Source: Rhopalosiphum padi
Lineage: Eukaryota; Arthropoda; Insecta; Hemiptera; Aphididae
DNA: 64,000 nt
Assembly: GCF_020882245.1 (NCBI RefSeq)
Contig: NC_083597.1
Location: 8,466,581 to 8,530,580, forward strand
Reading direction: 5' to 3'
Part shown: piece after piece, positions 36,701 to 51,700 of the stretch
Layout of the letters: every line of letters begins with the position of its first letter
Position numbering within the stretch: position 1 is the stretch's first letter
Notes under the pieces: model-generated
The model's database searches: none
What the model saw: only the letters and a program-made list of their open reading frames with translations
Told to the model about the DNA's origin: nothing
Translations under genes and position numbers: made by a program

Positions 36701-39700
36701 TATTTATTATATTGTACCTACACGGTCCATTATGTCGTACATAATGTGTCTATGTATGATATATTATTATTATATATATATACGGTTGATGGTATAAAAT
36801 TAACGAGTGTGTAATGTGTACAACAATAATGGATAATAAATATCGAAGAAGAAGAATGTGCACTATTATACATGTATAGTAGGTATATTATTATGTTTAC
36901 AAGCGAGTCAAGTTTCACCGCCCGCGCGTATGAGCGAGAGAAAAATTGTACAGGCAATCACAGGCAGATGAGAGGTGTGTGCACGTTAGGGAGACATGCG
37001 CTGTAGAGACGACTCATTTACCCGGGCGCAAAATGTATTAAATATTATATTATTGCGCTACATCTTGCACAGCTCTCATCGATAGAATGATTATTATTAT
37101 TATTATTTTGTTGTTGCCTATGCCTCAAAATAAATTTCCAATTCATTATAGTACGATAATTTTGGCATACATGTTCGACAAAACGCCGACCGAGAAAGGA
37201 CCACAAATTAAACAAAGGGTCTTACATTTCACGAAAGCCGCCACGTTTTTTTAAATAATTTAATGGACGATTGTAATTCCACTGATATGTGCCAAAACAC
37301 CAACAGTAATATGAGATTCGAAAAAAAAAACAATCACGCATGAACTCTATACCGGTCTTTGTTGTTAGATTTTGTACATCATTTGTATTAGTTTTCATTT
37401 AAAGATTTTAAATTATACCTATCTTTTAGAGAATTTAAATACGGTATAAAAATATAATTAAATAATTATATCGGTTCGAATCATGATTTATTGATAAAAA
37501 AAATTGCATAATTGTATAAAAATAAAAATAATGAAATATAAGACATAAGAAATCAAATTGAAATTACCATATATTTAATATTTTTGTTACACTTAAAGAG
37601 TCAACCTTCATCACCTAATAACTGACATGAGTACCAACGCTCATCATAATTGCCACTATTGTATAAAAACTTAACCACAGGACAGCGGCTTTTATGACAC
37701 TGGAAAACTGCACGCAAATCATCTTTAATGTCGAACGAAGACAGTGATAGAGACAGGTTTTTTTTTTTATTTAAGTGGCCGTACAGCACACGCTTGATGT
37801 GTGCATTTGGCGACCGCGGCTAAGAATACAGTCTTTAGATATAGTTTCGTTTCCGATTATATAACATAAACATCTGACGGAAATCTAATACGATACGACG
37901 TGATACGATATCCCACTCGTTACTTTCCACGGACTAGATTTAATGAAATAAGTTTTCGCAACACCGTATATACGACATGTATATACAATATGACGTGTAG
38001 CTGACGACAGTCGTATAAGTGGCGAGATTAAGTCTCAGCGCCGTGTGTTCGAGCGAAAAGAAAAACGTCAATATAATATTATACATGCGTCATATTAATA
38101 AAATACAAGCGTATAATATACCTATATACAGAGCGATTCACAATCATTATTTTATTCAAGAATGAACTTATCCAAATTTTGGAATTTTTAAATATACTTA
38201 AAATTCTATAGATTTTTTGTACTACTTAAGGATATTAACTTCTGTTTTTTAAATGAGCACCCCTTTTTTTACTATGAATTATTTAGCGAATAATTTTACT
38301 AGACATTTAAACATATTAAAATCAAAATTTAAACGAATAGTCATTTGTTAAATAGTTTATAGTAGTAAAAAGAGAGTGATAATAATTATTGCGGTCATGT
38401 ACACATAAAACATGACGGGATGACTTGAAAATACTGGCTATACTTATAGGTATAAAATTAAAATTCTAATAAGTAGGTATAGGTATATACTATATATACA
38501 CTTTACTTAATACAAATAATTTCTAGTCGAGAATAAATGAAATATTCGGTTAAAAAATACTGAAACCGTCATTAAAAATTTACAATAATAAACCAATAAA
38601 AACCGAGCATAATATTATGATTTTTTAATATTATTGTTAATCATAATATATGTTATAATAATAATCGAAACCTAACTTATATGATTAGTAATAGTTGATA
38701 TATTATTATTACAGAAAAAAAGTTGCACGCGAGTATAATAATCGTGTATGTAGTTTTATTTCACTTAATGCTTGGCCTAATCCATTGTGTCTACATGTGA
38801 ACATAGTATAATACATGCAGGTATATAATATTATCTTTTTCATTGTTTGATTCCAAAATTGTTCCAGTTGTTGTCATTTCATAGCGTTTTAAACATTGAC
38901 TTTAAACCATTTTCCCGGACAATATAAATAATATATATATTTTAACTATTATCATTTATATTATTGAAGCATAAACTACAAAAATACAAGCATATAATTC
39001 CGGGGAGGATGAAAGTAGTGTCCGCGATTTCAATTGATCAAAAATATATGACAATCGTATAATATAGGCATATAGCTAAAAGATAGGTATAATAATTATA
39101 TTCATTCAAAAAAGTATTACATTCAGACACGAAAAATTCGTTTTCCGAACAATAGAACCATGTTACTAATATCCAGAGGGGGATTTATCTTTTTTACGGC
39201 TATAGGCACCAACAATTTGCCACCCCTATAATAGGCGAACCAATTACAAATGTTACAATACTCCTTCCAAAATACCTAATCTAAATATTAAATATATAAA
39301 CAATAGTAGTGGACATCCATTTAAATTTTTAGATTATTTTTTCGTCTTTTATATATTTAGCCTACTTTGAAAAAATGTCAATCGATGTCCACTGAATTTT
39401 AATAAAAACCTACAATGATAATTTTTATTAATTATAAACTATCAATAATAAAACAAAACTATAACCATTGTTAGGAACATTAAGTAAAACATTAGCTATA
39501 ATTTACAATATTTTATGTAAAAAAATATTTATTTTTATAATACAAATTAAAAGGCATACAAAACAGATGTTTAACTTTAACATCTTAACTAATCTATACT
39601 ACATCTAAACTTAACATAACTATTTTAACTGTAAAAGTTGACGTCTTGATTTTTGATTTGCAAATGATTGCACGATGTTTCAAACACAAATAGCGAAATA

Positions 39701-42700
39701 ATATAATAATATTAATAATCAAGTTTTTGATTATTATTATCGTTACAGTTCCGAGTTCATAATAACAGCATAGGATTGTAGAATTAGTAATATAGTGTGG
39801 CAGCGTGTGCGGTATTTATACAAAAATATAAAAAATACGCACATTATTAATTATTTTTCTTAAGAGGACGTTATACTTATGTAAAATATTACAACTTTAA
39901 AATATTCATAACTCACTTTAAAATTATAATATCAATAAAAGCATATGACATTTTTAGATAATATTTATACCTTTAAATTTTATTATAGGTAAATTTACCC
40001 TAATATTAATCCTAACATCACAAAATGTGTGACAAATGATCCACATTAATAAGACAGAGACAACACATGTGGCTAGAACGTTCTCTTAAATATAAAGTAA
40101 TCAATATTCCAATTCTTTTTTTACGTTTGATGTATTTTAATGAAACTACAAAAATTGCCACCCCCCCTCCAAATTTTGCTGCCCTGGCTACAGTGCCTAA
40201 TGGGAAATCCACCTCTGTTAATATAGCTAGTAAATACAACAATATTGAAGGTAAAGTAAGTCTTACCTTTATACAGTACACCTAAAAGATTTGGCAGAAC
40301 AATCTGACCTAACTCATGGGACTTTGTGACACATGTCATTTTTACATAGAAATGCATTTATACAATCATCCAATAATATTTTTAAATTGGATAGTAAATA
40401 TTAAAAATATTGATGGAGTGGTCAGCTATTGTCGATTTACCACACAAAACAATAGACGTTTTTAAAAATTATTGATAAATTAAGATATGTATTTATATTT
40501 TTGAAATAAACAAGTTTTCATAAAAAAAAAATGTATGTTTAATCATACAAAAAATATACAAATTAAATTTTGTTAAGCATAGGTACAACACATATTAATT
40601 TCATATACTTAGAGTATGCATATTTTCATTAGTACAAAGATATTTACTTGTATACTAATAATAATAATAAACAATGATTTGACGTTATTTTGTAGAATAT
40701 TTTTGTCGGTCAAATGATATTGATATATTATAATACTTTTACAAAATGCAATTTTTAAATCACCACAAATAATAGTAAATACGTATACTAATAATTGTCT
40801 TGGTACAAAAGAATTTTCAAATAATGATAGAAATTGCAACTGCAGCGCAATAAGATAATACGATAACGATTTTGGAGCCGATGTCCGTTGTCGATAACAT
40901 AACTGGAAAACAAAAATAAAACTTCAAACTATTAAAATTTAAAGTTAAGAACTTAGATTACGGATATTGTATTAAAGAAAAACAAAATTTACAAAGCATG
41001 AGATGAAATTAAAACAACTAGTGGAAATTAAAAAAAAATTTTGAACAGTATGGTTGAAGCTACAAAGTTTCAAATGAGTATGGCTGAATAAACTGATATT
41101 ATATAGGTTATATATCTGCTATTCAGTGGTTTAACATATAACCGAAAAATTTGCTTAAAAACATATAAAATACATTTTTTCATCCTAATAAGAAATCTAA
41201 GAACAAAACTCATCGCTAACAAAAAGTTAAAACCATTACGTGTACCTGCTGGAAAAAGAAAAAAACTTAGGATAGATATTCGCATCTTATTGGTCTATAC
41301 GCAATCACTACCAAACCGCCGTAATAATGGACAAAACACACACAGCAAAACTTTCGACAGTTTGATATAACAAAAGTTCAACGCCGGACCTAAAGTTAAA
41401 ACGGCATTTAGCCACACATGACCCTGCCTTTTACCTATGGCTTTTGCTTTGATCTTTTCGCGAGTGTAGAATGTGTGCGAAACGTTAGCGATTTGGTCGG
41501 TGTTTTGATTGATGTACCGAAAATAATTAGCAATAGCTATAAGAGTAACTATATGACTATATAGTTGTATATATACATATATTATTCTACATAGCTGCTA
41601 AGACCGTGTTTTCTCGATTTGGAGGCTTTCGACGGTTTATTATATTTCGATCTAATTATTATTATATTTACGGCACACGTAAGCCGTAATACTTGAATAA
41701 CTCGACTTAGTCTATCATTCATTTATTACCCTGCAAGGAATTAATCCAACGCCACATCAGGATAATAACATAATATTATCACTCATACACAGAAACACGA
41801 CTATATTATCATTATACACGTCTGATTTACCATCGTTGTTTGAATAGCAGATTGATTCATAATTATTGTATTTAGTTGTTCACTAATATACACAACTTAT
41901 ACCTAACGGGGTTACTATATATCCGCTATTTGTTATTTCATTTTAAGACGGCTATATAGTGTTAATTTCAAAAGACTTCAGTGAATATATTGCTGTTTCA
42001 CAAGGATAACATTAAAACCCCCCTAACTGTAAATATTTAAAATCTAATTAATTTTCCAAAAATATAACAAATTATTTAAATATATTAAAGCCAAAACAAA
42101 ATTTATTGCAAAACGATTTTCAGATGATATATTTAATTTCTGAGTTAAACACTACTATAATTTTATGATTAGATTGTGAATTTTTGGTTGTTTTGTACAA
42201 TTTATAGGATTTGCAAATTATAACAGTAGCCTTTTATGCAAGCTTGTAGTAATTTATTAAAAGCCATAGAATATAATTTACAATAAGAACAAGCTTAGTT
42301 TAAGAAAACTCTAATTATGAGTTATGACTAACACTCAGTTGGAGGGTCTAAATAATTAAAATTACAATGTCATCAAGTCAACATAAATAGCACTTTCGAT
42401 TATATGAGACGTTTCCTTTGCTATAATTATGGCTAAAAGAATACTCAGTTAAAATACGCGTTAGTTAGATGCTGGATTTATATATACTTAATAATTTTGT
42501 TTCAGAAGTACTTAAATGACATCGAAAATATATTTATATTCCGTACATTTAAATAATAAAAAGCCGAATATTAAAAGAAAAATAAGGATCACAATATGAA
42601 AAGAACATTCGTATAAGTTTTATAAGTAAATAACTCATGTATTCCAAGTTAAAAGCAAAATAAGGATTTTCCAGATATGCAATTATAACAAAATATATAT

Positions 42701-45700
42701 TCCAGATTTTCCGGAAATTAACAACCAAATTAAACAAAAATAATGGATTTATAGACACTAGAAACAATTAAAAAAAACTATATCCAATATGTAGTAAATT
42801 GTAAAGTAACGATTTAGATGAAGTTATGACAAAACATTATCATATATTTCTTCTGCTGATATCTTATAAGAACAAAAAATATATTGAATGTTTTTTTAAT
42901 ATAATTTAAATTAAATTAAATTGAATATATCTGTGTTTGAGTTATTCTATATTATTGATATAATATTATAAATATAAAATTCTAAACAAACTAAAAAAGG
43001 TTAATTTAAATTTTTTTGCATATTTTTAAATATAGTTTTCGTATAAATCTGTAGGACGTCAAAATGTTCATATATTTTCTAGTTGCGATTTATACACGAA
43101 TTTAAAATTAACTATATACTTGCAAACTCATGACGTACTTCGCATCAATGTATTAGGTATTATTAAACTGTATTATCAGGTTGTAGTAGAAAAATTTTCC
43201 TATTCGGAAGTTTATATAACATATAATAGGATAATTTTTTTATGAGGGAGTTATAATCTTCTTAATAAAAGTGACCTGCAAAAAGGCTACAAGTTTCAGA
43301 AAAAACATCATTATTTAATACTTAGGAGTCTTAACAATTAAATTAAAAATTATATCTGCTCGTCTATATAAAATTATATTTAGATTTTATTATTAACATA
43401 GGACTGCATAGAAATTCGTCAGGTAAATATATTTTAAGGGGCTAAAAATACTTAAGAGGTATATTATCTTTGGAGACTATGTAATTTATCTATTACGAAA
43501 AAAGAAATTAACTATAAGCATATAATTTTGGCTTGTAGAGTACACGAAATTGGGAAGTTCTGTTTTCTTACCTCAGTCTATTATGGACGAGTGTCTCGGC
43601 CAGTTCCCTGCCGAGCCTCGGATATGCAGTCTCAACAAGTAATAACAACTTAGGGTCGGTCCTAGAACGACCATCGCCTGATCCTTGGTGCGGCGGTCTG
43701 TGATCCGTTGGCGGTGTGGATTGAAAATGTGGGCACATGCTGTACGGTCGCATCCGAACCATTTTACGTTCCCGTCGCATTAGCAAACTTAAAAATAAAA
43801 TATAAAAAAGTGAATAAGCATAAAATAAATACTGATTATGAAAATAATTATACTGTTCATGTGAAATACTTTTAAAATTTTAGTGAATTTATTTGAGCTT
43901 TTTAATTATTTTTATTAAAAATATAACACTGTTCAAATATAAATCACTACTAATAATCTCTTTTTTGTTATTATAGTCAGATACTCAGATCGGATAAAAT
44001 AAAAATAACTCTTGAAATAGAATATTATTATGATCAATTATTTTATTTTTCATAATAATTGAATTATTGCACTGAAATAAGGAAAATATCTCTTTAAACT
44101 TTAAATGTTAAAACCATTGTACAAAATAGGTAGGGAACGGCAATAAGAAGATTCCTTTATTAAGTTTTATTATTCTATACTTCATATTTATCTTATATAT
44201 AAACGATTATCTGAAAACTACACTCATAATTAGTTATTAAGAGGCGGTCAGAAAAATAAAAATAAATATTAAGTACTAAATGATAATATATATTAAACCA
44301 AAAGTAATAATCGAATGATATTTCATAATTTTCCAATAAAAATATTATGAACCACAAACAATTTAAAGTACTTCTTCAGTCATAACAAATTTCTTAATGC
44401 GTACACTTATTTTTTATTATTATTAAAAAAGCATAATAACAATCAATAATACATTTGTTTACACAATAAGTAATTTATATATTAGATTAAATAGCGGGAA
44501 ATTACAGGACAGGAATGTATTCTACATTTCTAAAAATATAATACCAATTGCAGGCAACTACAAACATAATATATAGTTTGTTAATTTGAAGTTCTCGTTG
44601 AAATGAATTATGTAAGTTTTAATTTACCTTGTTACACATCATTATTTTATTTGTATATACAAGCACCTATTATCAAGACAAAATATTAATTAGAGTAACA
44701 ATTACAAAATTAAAACAATACTAATTAATAAAGTCTTGAGCTTTCCACTCTTATTGTCAATATTTTTGGAAAATACTTAAAACAAATATTTTTTTAACAT
44801 TAACATTTTATAGGTCTTTATAATATAGTAACAACATTATTTTATTTTATATTGAGAAAAAAATAAAACCATACATAATAATTTTGAATTATTATTTATA
44901 TCTAAAAAATTTAATAAATTAAAAACAAAGTATTATTTTTTATAATTGAAAATTCCAAATTATGTTGTGTATCAAGTATTAAGTATAAAGTAAATATGTT
45001 TATTATGAAATCAAGTTGAATTTTTTTTTTATGTTGGTTTTATTAGCCAATCTAAGTATAAAGCTTACCAAATAATATTTAAAAATTAATAATATTTCTT
45101 ACTCCAAGGTTTATAAAATTAATCGACGAGGATATATGATGAGAATAATAAATTCATTTTGCGAATAAAAAGATTTATTTTACTCAAGTATCAATTTAAA
45201 AATGACCAAAATATAGTTTGTTTAAGGAAATAATTTATTTGATTTAATTCAATTAATGTTCAGTTAAAAGAATCTATTATTACGATATACATATTTGTCA
45301 TATAGTTTTTAATTAACCTTACACATTTACCATGTCCAATGTCCATACCGAATTGAGTTACGACTGTTACAGTGTTAATATGAGTCTTTAAAAATATACA
45401 GTACTACACCCCGAATATTAATAAAAATGTAAATACCTACCTATACTCAACAAAATACAGGTACACCAATGTTATTAAACAATGGGCATACAAATATTTT
45501 GGGAATAAAAGTTTTGATATGTAATGAAGTAAAATATACTTACTAGAGATAGGTACCTACAACTAAAATAATAATAATAATTTATATTTATAAAGAAAAA
45601 TGTCATCAGTCTTCAATTTAAAACAATATAGTAATATGCATTATCATAGAACGACAGTAGCAATGCCTATAACTAGACACATGTATAATAAATTCTCATC

Positions 45701-48700
45701 AATTTAATTCAATAATACGCGAGTGTATATACTGAGATTATATTAAAGATAAATTAGAACGGCAAAGTATAACATTCTCAATAGGATAACATTTATTTAT
45801 TGTGTTTCTTGAATAATTTATGTTAAATAAAGTTCCATATCATCAACCGAATTAGTCGGTAGTAAAAAAAATTTTTTTTTTTTAATTCATATAAATTGAT
45901 AAAAATGGCGTTCTGAGAATATATAAACTCAATAATAATGGGTTGATTGCATACTAATAATATAATATTATAGCACAGTGGTCGGCAACCTTTTTGGACT
46001 CTCGGCCCACATTCACGAATTAAAAAGTTCGCGGGCCGGACAAAAATAAAAATTTTATATTCTTAAATTATTTACTATGAAAAAAAATACTGTTTAAAAC
46101 TTCAAAATAATTATATGTACAAAAAAAAATTTCGTGGTTCTAAAATTTAAAGCGGACGCGGGCCAGATATGGAACCCGCGGATTGCCGACCACTGGAATA
46201 TAGCATATAATTTTAAGATTTTGTGGGCAAAACTATGTTATTATTATATTGCCTAGAATTTTAGGATTTGATATTACAATCATTAAATATTATCAGCGTA
46301 TATATTTACACTACATATAATAATGGATACTATTATAAGTATTAATAGTATAATGTGATATTGAAATTATCTGTACGTCTCAACTGATGTTTGTTAAATA
46401 TAATATTGAGATATAATAATGATTAACAATTGTTATTAATTATAATATAATATATTATCACGTAGTTGCTGCACATAGAAAGTATAGTAAGGAAGTTTTG
46501 AATATATTCAAAATCTTATTTTTTTTAAATATCTTAACATTAGATAGGATTACATAATTATTGTACAAGATTGATTTTAATTTTGAAAAAATAAATGCAA
46601 ATGCCTAAAACAAATACAGTGATGTTTATATCAGTATATCATTACTACGCAAAGTTTAAACAACAGCTTGTTAGAAAATACGATGGGTTCCGTAAAAATG
46701 ATCAATTTCATAGTTCAATAAACTGCATATTATTACTAACTAAGACAATAATCATAAATTTCGTTATTTTGATAACATCTTTTTATTTAAACTTAAAACG
46801 TAATTGTTGTGTATAGAATTCTGTACACTAATGCTGCTGCTGCAATATTATAACACATTTTATATAATGTTTGTATTAAAATCAGTCGTTGTAGTGAAAA
46901 ATTGAAATGATAAAATATTTTTAGGGTATTAAATGAGATATAAAATATGCTTTCTATTATTTTGTTTCTATTTTTCGGTCAATGTAAATTAAACATAATA
47001 TTGAGTTTAACAGTAAAATGTATTATATTTATTTACATAAAAACCTTTCTCGAAAATACATTATCTATACCAAATCTGTTTTTATAGTACATAAACAGAA
47101 ATTTTTCTAAATCTCATAACGTTATCCCGTTTAGGTCCTTGCGACTACTTTTTTTCAACACTCTTTGGTTTTGATTTATGAAAGGTATGGCAAATGACGT
47201 CAAAAACCTTATGCAAAGCTTTGGGTTCACATAATAATACAACGACGCCACCGCGAAATATTAACTTTACCGATCGGTGGTACATAAAAAAAATTCGGTC
47301 CTTTGAAAATGTGGAGGACCTTTATGATTTTAATGGGTCCCACAGACATCCGGAAAAAATACAAAATAACTGGTGAACGAGTGACCATCGTTGTAAAAAG
47401 AGAGGAATCTGTAGTTTATTTTTTTTAATGTGTTTTCATTGTTGAATACTAACTAAATAGGACAATGGTTATATAACGTAAGTTTTAAACTTTATGTATA
47501 CCTAATACCTACACGACACGTTTCAATAAAATGTCTGGATTAATTATATACACGGACGCTCATTAAGGGGGGGAAATGATGGAGCACTTACCCCTCACTC
47601 CTAGAAAATAGGTGAACTTATAATTTAAATAATAATCTAAATAGCATAAAACCAATTGTTTCTCTTAATCACCTAAACTTCACCAAAGATATATAGTTTC
47701 ATTCAGATGTCATTTTAATATGTTTGAAATGAAACGAAGAAATTTGCAATATTTATTTAACGAAACTGAATAATAAATTTATTTAGGTACATTTGATTGT
47801 TTTTTAGGTATTTATAAATTTATTTTATTTAACTATATGACAAATGTATTGCACAAACATGAATTATTTATAAGGTTATTTGTTGATATAACATTAAACC
47901 TTTATTTGGCTAAAATTTGAAAAAATGTGTTTCCCCCCTAAAATTTTACTTATGAGAGCTCATGATTATATATTTATTATTAAACTTTCTAAGTACTAGT
48001 ATAAAATATTTATATATAAGTGAGTACACATTTTAAAGTTAAAATAGTGTACCAAATGTGATATTACATTTATGTATTAATATTGAACATTAGTATATAT
48101 TTATTCACTAATTAGTCAGAAAATATTGTACGATTTTCTACAATAATACAAAAATATACACAATTAATCTTTACATTTTAACATAATATATAAAATAAAA
48201 TAAAATTTTAACCTAAAAAAAGACTAAACTAAATATACTATATTATATATTATACACACATATAGAGTAATTCGTCAAGGACAACAATCTCTTTTTTCTT
48301 TAATAATGGAATAATTAAAAATATGATTTTTAGAATTTTTAAGTACACTTGAAGCATATTTAATACAATTTTTTGTATCATCATAAGTTGTTCCTATGGC
48401 GATACAAATTTTTGTTTTTCAAATGAAGACCTCCTTATTTTACCCATTACTAAAGAAAAAATGGTATTATGTATCCTTAGTCCATCATCTTGTATAATAT
48501 ACAATGTACATATACCTATAAATTATGTCATAGTTTAGGTACTCATTAACTACTCGCATAAGTCATTAGCATAATTATTTTGTTAATAAAAAAAGGTAAT
48601 ATATATATAAGTATAATTAATTATTTTATCACCTATTAAAATTATTTATTTTTTAATAAAATCCAGAATATTAAAAAATTGACTTCAAATTTTATTTAAA

Positions 48701-51700
48701 ACAAATATTAACTATGTATGTTTTATTATTTCTAGTAAGATCATCAATCATTCAAAATGTTAATAGTTAATATTAAATCAATTCATAAAAAATCTAAAAT
48801 ACTTAAATGAAATATATCAACAGTCCACTTTCCGATTTAACTTGTTTTAAAAAATTTGATACAATATATATCATCCTATAAGAATAATGAATTCTTCTTC
48901 TTTTTCTTCTTCTTGAATAATATAGTTATTATATATATAACTATATAAGTACTACACGTTAAATATTACGACTAAATAAAAACAATGTGTCAAAAAAATA
49001 TTTATAACACTATTCAATATTGTTGCCATTATTATATTATTGTTGTTAAACAGAAAAATAATGAAAAAATGGGATAAGTTAATTTGGAGGAGAGTCGTCG
49101 AAATTTAACTTGGGCGGATTGTGAAAATAATTTATTATATCGAAATAATCCTTTGCCTAAGTTTTAGTCGTTGTACATAGTAAACATAATCCACGTCATA
49201 TAAATGCACTAATTTATAATTATAAAATTCTAGTATTTGGTTATGCTGCGGTCACATATTCGTTTAGTAAATGGAAAACATAATGTCTCTAGACTAACTA
49301 TAGTTAACATATTAGGTATACTGTATAAAATCACAAAATAAACGTTTTTAACAAATCTTAAATATACAAATTATTAATTAAGCATTTTTTTTTTAAATAG
49401 TGAAGCAGAGTCTTACATTTAAAAAAGTCGAAAAGTTAAATATTGATGATGCAATGCCGCCATGGTATTCTGATATACATATATATATTATACAATCATA
49501 CAATCATAGATGATTGTACACTAATTGTATGCCGAAATCTTATATATATAATATACATAATTTTTTATAGATAGGTACGTCCTGTATAATAAGTGGTACC
49601 TTAAACCTACGTCATTTTTTTTTAAATTTATTCAAGCGTATTATTAATAATTAATATATATTTCTTTTAAATCGTTTAGAAAGATACAATTAGCCAAGAC
49701 TGTGTATAATTTTTAGAAATTTAACCATATTAAATATCCCCAAACCTTTACCATTTTCCATAATATAGATGTAGCGAAAACTTTAGAATGAAAGTTATAA
49801 ATTATTTATAAAAGTTATAAGAATTTAACAATGATATTTCATACTGTATATACTATAAAACTGGGTTTTTATAAATTAATTTTAGATTAAAACGAGTGAA
49901 GTGTACTGAAATGATAATATACGTACACGCCTTAGTCGCAGTAATTTCATAAATAAACTTAAACGTATGATTGTACACTGTACACATACATAAATATTAC
50001 ATGCACCATCTGACACATATACTTTGAAATAACTCTGCCTGGAAACTTACGAGAAACCTTATAAAGACAATAATGTACATGTTTGTAAAAGTGGATAAAA
50101 ATTCGTTTGTACGTATTACATAATATTCTAATAACAGCTAACGTGCATAACGTTTAATTTGGATAACGAAGAAAAATTGTCATAATAATAATTTATGTAT
50201 CTATATATTTTAACCACATAACCTTCAAATAGAAAAACCATTATCATTTATAAATTATAATATGTTTGTGTTAAATATAATTTGCGATATTATAATAACG
50301 ACAAAAAAACTCAACAGTACGTACCTATCACTATTATAAAAATATTCAAATAGATTATTCAAAATACTATTTTTTTTAATTTAATAACTTTTGATTAAAA
50401 CATATTAATATCTTATTTCTCATTGTACCGTGAAATTTTACGGTTGTAATATTTTGAATAATAATGTTATGCTGCACGGCAAAAAAAATACAATTTTGAA
50501 GAAAAAAATAAGGCTACTTCTATTGGTAGAATATTATAAGGCCTTAAAAAATAAAGCCACCACTTTAACTTAATTATACTTTACAAGTACTTATATAAGT
50601 TATATAACTCATCGTAACGATAACCAATAAACGTAAGTGTAACGTACACAAATAAAAATAAAAGTCTGAGACTCCAGCAAATATAACGTATCTGAGTAAC
50701 CCCTAGTCCTACAATAACGAACCCCACGATAATACGGTTACTTCTATATATTTTATAATCCTATTATATATTATAAATGCAAAATTATTATTATTTTAGA
50801 TTCTGAATAGAAAAATGAATGTATTGGTTTTAAGATGTGTTTTACTTTATCTAATTGTTTTATTTTTCATTTATCTTTTTTTAGATGGAGGGAAATCTGA
50901 CATCACCTTTTGGATCGATAAAAATGCACCAATTTTCAATTTTTACCGATGGTTTCTGGTAGCAAGTTGGATAAAGTTGCTAGTTGGAACGTTTGAAGTT
51001 CATATGTTTGATAAATTATTTTTTAGTTTAAAATGCATTCAATTTGTATGTTTAAAATCAAAAACTTAAAAATGTAATACAAGATCGTTTATTGGAGAAA
51101 AAAAATTATCGTTAAGTTATAATATACTTTTTTTTTATGGACAACTGAAGATCAAATTTATTAGATAATAATAATAATAATAACGAATAATTCTTGAAAG
51201 ATTATATTGTGATTTAGTTATTATTCAAAATTTATTTAATCATAAAAACTTGAAACGTTTCAGAATATTTATGTGTTCTATTTAGGAATTATAATATCCC
51301 ACTACTCAAACTATAGGTTGATTATCATGCTTGTGCAATAGAAAGTACATAGTAAGCTGCATGAATAGTATTATCTATCATGTATAATATGTATACAGAG
51401 TGTATGAGTATATCATAACCATTTGAAGTATTTAAATATGTATCAATTCAGTAGGAACAGATAAACCAGATATGTATAATGTATTAAACAGATTTTAAAA
51501 TGTAAATAAATTGAAAACGTATGAATAAAATAAATAATCTCATTTTTTTGGCAAAAGCTACCTATACTTAGTTCACGGTGAATAATACATAAAATATACT
51601 TTTAAATGAAATATATAATTTAAAACATTCATGCCAATTCAAATAATAAATTTACTAAAATCGGTAATAATAAACAATAGGTAAATTTATTTATACCGTG

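Larger units (their letters stand above)
36517..43571. other. sfl intron 2 with transposon remnants
   Basis: An intron of about 7 kb. It contains a dispersed repeat copy (about 38131-38400), an hAT-like element (39174-40217) with a nested TTAA MITE, and otherwise AT-rich sequence. A moderately GC-rich patch at 36600-37000 has open frames on both strands that match nothing I know. Confidence 0.55.

Noticed and set aside
40067..40285. 72-codon frame TTKIATPPPNFAALATVPNG
   Set aside because: It overlaps the right end of the hAT-like element and the MITE end; repeat-derived.
46595..46816. 73-codon plus-strand frame in sfl intron 1
   Set aside because: No domain, AT-driven composition, no supporting signals.
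47194..47376. 60-codon plus-strand frame with mixed composition
   Set aside because: Looks somewhat protein-like but matches no family I know and has no splice sites in phase; left out as a gene.
50815..51069. 84-codon frame with a hydrophobic N-terminus
   Set aside because: Starts at the ATG carried by the AGATTCTGA repeat; the second copy at 58741 gives an unrelated protein, so it is most likely fortuitous.
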